Both the position numbers and the translations under genes were made by a program. A stretch of 13,655 nt of DNA from SZUA-186 sp039714155 (GTDB lineage: Bacteria; Pseudomonadota; Gammaproteobacteria; UBA9214): positions 1 through 13,655 of the forward strand of contig JBDLJX010000070.1 of NCBI GenBank assembly GCA_039714155.1, given 5' to 3'. Positions 12,567 through 13,655 of the stretch are shown here, in pieces (positions within the stretch are counted from its first letter, which is position 1; every line of letters begins with the position of its first letter). The notes beneath the pieces are model-generated. The model was given only the letters and a program-made list of their open reading frames with translations, was not told the DNA's origin and made no database searches.

Positions 12567-13278
12567 AGCAGGTAATGAGTTTTCGCTTCTGATGGGCCGC
12601 ATACATTGCTTCGGCTGTATGGTATATCGCGTCGTCATGTGCTGTGTCGGCACCGTCTGGTTTTCCGGCGACCACACCAAGACCATTATTGTAGATGACG
12701 AGATTGCCTTCCTTGGCGGCATGAACATCGGTCGTGAATACCGTTATGACTGGCATGACATGATGGTTGAAATCGAGGGGCCGATTGTCAACGAGATTAG
12801 CGAGGAATTTCACCGTGCGTGGGTGTCATCCGGTTTTCTTGGCGATCTGCAGAAACTGTTCTACCGTGACAAGGTTGCACCGGTGCCTGCCGGTGAAGCA
12901 AACTATCCGATGCGGTTGCTGTACACGCAGCCAGGTGATTCGCAGATCCTGCGTGCCCAGATTGCGGCAACGCGGCAGTCACGCCGGTATATCTACCTGC
13001 AGAATCCCTACATTACCAGTGACGCGATGCTGTACGAACTGGTAAAAGCCCGTCGTCGCGGCGTCGATGCCAGGGCATGCCTTGGATCTGCCAATATGGA
13101 TAATCTGAGTCTGCGCACGAACCGGGAAATGAACCTGGCAACCTCACATCCGCCGGCAGTGGATGTCTTGCGTGAGCAGGTGTTCCATGTGGACATGGAG
13201 AACTCCGTGGAGTTGACCAGCCCCTTGCCAGGCAACTGGTCAGATGTTCTTGCCGAGCTGCTGGCCGATTATTTGTAA
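12559..13278 (+). pseudogene. Broken phospholipase D/cardiolipin synthase-like gene
   Basis: The remaining 239-codon frame contains one complete HKD motif, H39-x-K41-x4-D46 followed by FLGGMNIGRE (51-60) and YDWHDMMVEIEGP. This is the pattern of cardiolipin synthase/PLD-type phosphatidyltransferases. Members usually have two HKD motifs in 400-500 aa. Here the 5' part is missing: residues 1-34 show no clear PLD similarity. The second half jumps from KARRRGVDAR (163-172) directly to ACLGSANMDNLSLRTNREMNLATS, skipping about 50 residues that should hold the second H-x-K-x4-D. The break lies at about 13067-13082, between two ATGCC copies (13067-13071 and 13077-13081). With one catalytic site lost, activity is not expected. 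The frame overlaps the last bases of purU by 8 bp. A shortened but expressed protein cannot be excluded, because the frame is open throughout. Confidence 0.75.
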
Positions 13279-13294
13279 ATTCGCAGTGGTATAG

Positions 13295-13510
13295 TTACTT
13301 CTTTTTCCCCTTGCCATGGCACGGTTTCTGGCAGGTGCCGGCAGGGACTCAAGCCGCTCGCGCAAATTGCCAAATGGCAGGTCATTTAGTTTAAACGGGT
13401 GCCCCGGGCCGTATGCCCTTTGGATGTCTGCCTGTACTGGTGCAAGTGCAAGGAATTAAAATACAAGTGTTCCAATCGTGATTCTTCGTGTGGCAGGAAA
13501 ATATATCATT
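13295..13510 (-). pseudogene. Frameshifted 3' remnant of an unrecognised protein gene
   Basis: On the minus strand, one frame (13455 to about 13340) reads protein-like: PVQADIQRAYGPGHP, then FKLNDLPFGNLRERLESLP. A one-base shift near 13340 leads into GTCQKPCHGKGKKK, ending at TAA (13297-13295). Its Lys-rich tail looks like a natural C-terminus. Further upstream, a third frame reads LPHEESRLEHLYFNSL and would join after another shift near 13447. Each piece is closed by stops in its own frame, so the gene is decayed. I do not recognise the family. The Cys-x3-Cys-His near the end is not the CxxCH haem motif. It faces the PLD-like pseudogene tail to tail, 17 bp from its stop. The 5' limit (about 13510) is approximate. 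Confidence 0.4.
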
Positions 13511-13611
13511 CGCTATCACCGGCAATCGTATTGTTCGGGTATCTGCATCGCCAGTAACGCTGTCAGGCAGCAGGGCGCTATATGATTATCAGGGGTGTTG
13601 CCGCAGGGAGA

Positions 13612-13635
13612 ACCATTGTACTCAGGTACAATGGT
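13612..13635. promoter_or_regulatory. 10-bp perfect inverted repeat near the window end; candidate operator or RNA stem
   Basis: ACCATTGTAC (13612-13621) and GTACAATGGT (13626-13635) are exact inverted copies separated by TCAG. This is the most perfect palindrome in the window. It is followed by AAAAGACGCAAGAGGAACCG, where AGAGGA could be a ribosome binding site for a + strand gene starting just past 13655. No T-run follows on either strand, so it is not an intrinsic terminator. A dimeric-repressor operator or a 5'-leader hairpin fits better. Confidence 0.45.
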
Positions 13636-13655
13636 AAAAGACGCAAGAGGAACCG

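Noticed and set aside
13319..13333. Cys-Gln-Lys-Pro-Cys-His as a cytochrome c haem-binding site
   Set aside because: It has three residues between the cysteines (CxxxCH) rather than the standard CxxCH, and it lies near the C-terminus of a broken frame.
13316..13459. 47-codon ATG frame on the + strand after the PLD-like gene
   Set aside because: No ribosome binding site, low-complexity composition, and it overlaps the more protein-like minus-strand remnant.

Overview
This 13.7 kb window most likely comes from a denitrifying gammaproteobacterium. That placement is inferred from gene content and the style of the proteins, not from any search. Its core is a clade I nitrous-oxide reductase cluster, nosR-nosZ-nosD-nosF-nosY (about 4300-11602, + strand), which carries the last step of denitrification (N2O to N2). 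NosZ keeps all seven histidines expected for CuZ and all CuA ligands. NosR has its flavinylation motif, two CX3CP motifs and a C-terminal 4Fe-4S region. NosDFY is the ABC-type maturation system. nosL, which often closes such clusters, is absent here. A ferritin-like diiron protein is divergently transcribed from nosR. The shared intergenic region carries a perfect TTGAC-N4-GTCAA box (FNR/DNR type), placed ideally to activate nosR.

Left flank (1-3200): the window opens on the last 20 codons of a probable IS110-family transposase. A structured, gene-free stretch of several hundred bases follows, where IS1111-group elements carry their guide (seek/bridge) RNA. Next is a minus-strand trio: a conserved 90 aa protein, a 67 aa protein and a twin-arginine CapA-like putative metallophosphatase. 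An AT-rich intergenic region follows with a 29-bp near-perfect tandem repeat (period 31 bp) and an 8-bp inverted repeat. These lie upstream of an 88 aa ferredoxin-fold-like protein with a strong ribosome binding site. A 340-bp gene-poor stretch then leads to the ferritin-like gene.

Right flank (11603-13655): an intact purU (formyl-THF deformylase) is followed directly by a broken phospholipase D/cardiolipin synthase-like gene. That gene lacks its N-terminus and the H-K-D segment of its second catalytic motif. Beyond it, on the minus strand, lies the frameshifted 3' end of an unrecognised protein. The window ends with a 10+10 bp perfect inverted repeat and a possible ribosome binding site, which suggests a + strand gene begins just outside.

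The nos block is therefore a functional, tightly packed operon (59-bp gap, 8-bp gap, 4-bp gap, 4-bp overlap). Both flanks show mobile-element remains and gene decay, so the nos operon sits in a remodelled part of the chromosome.
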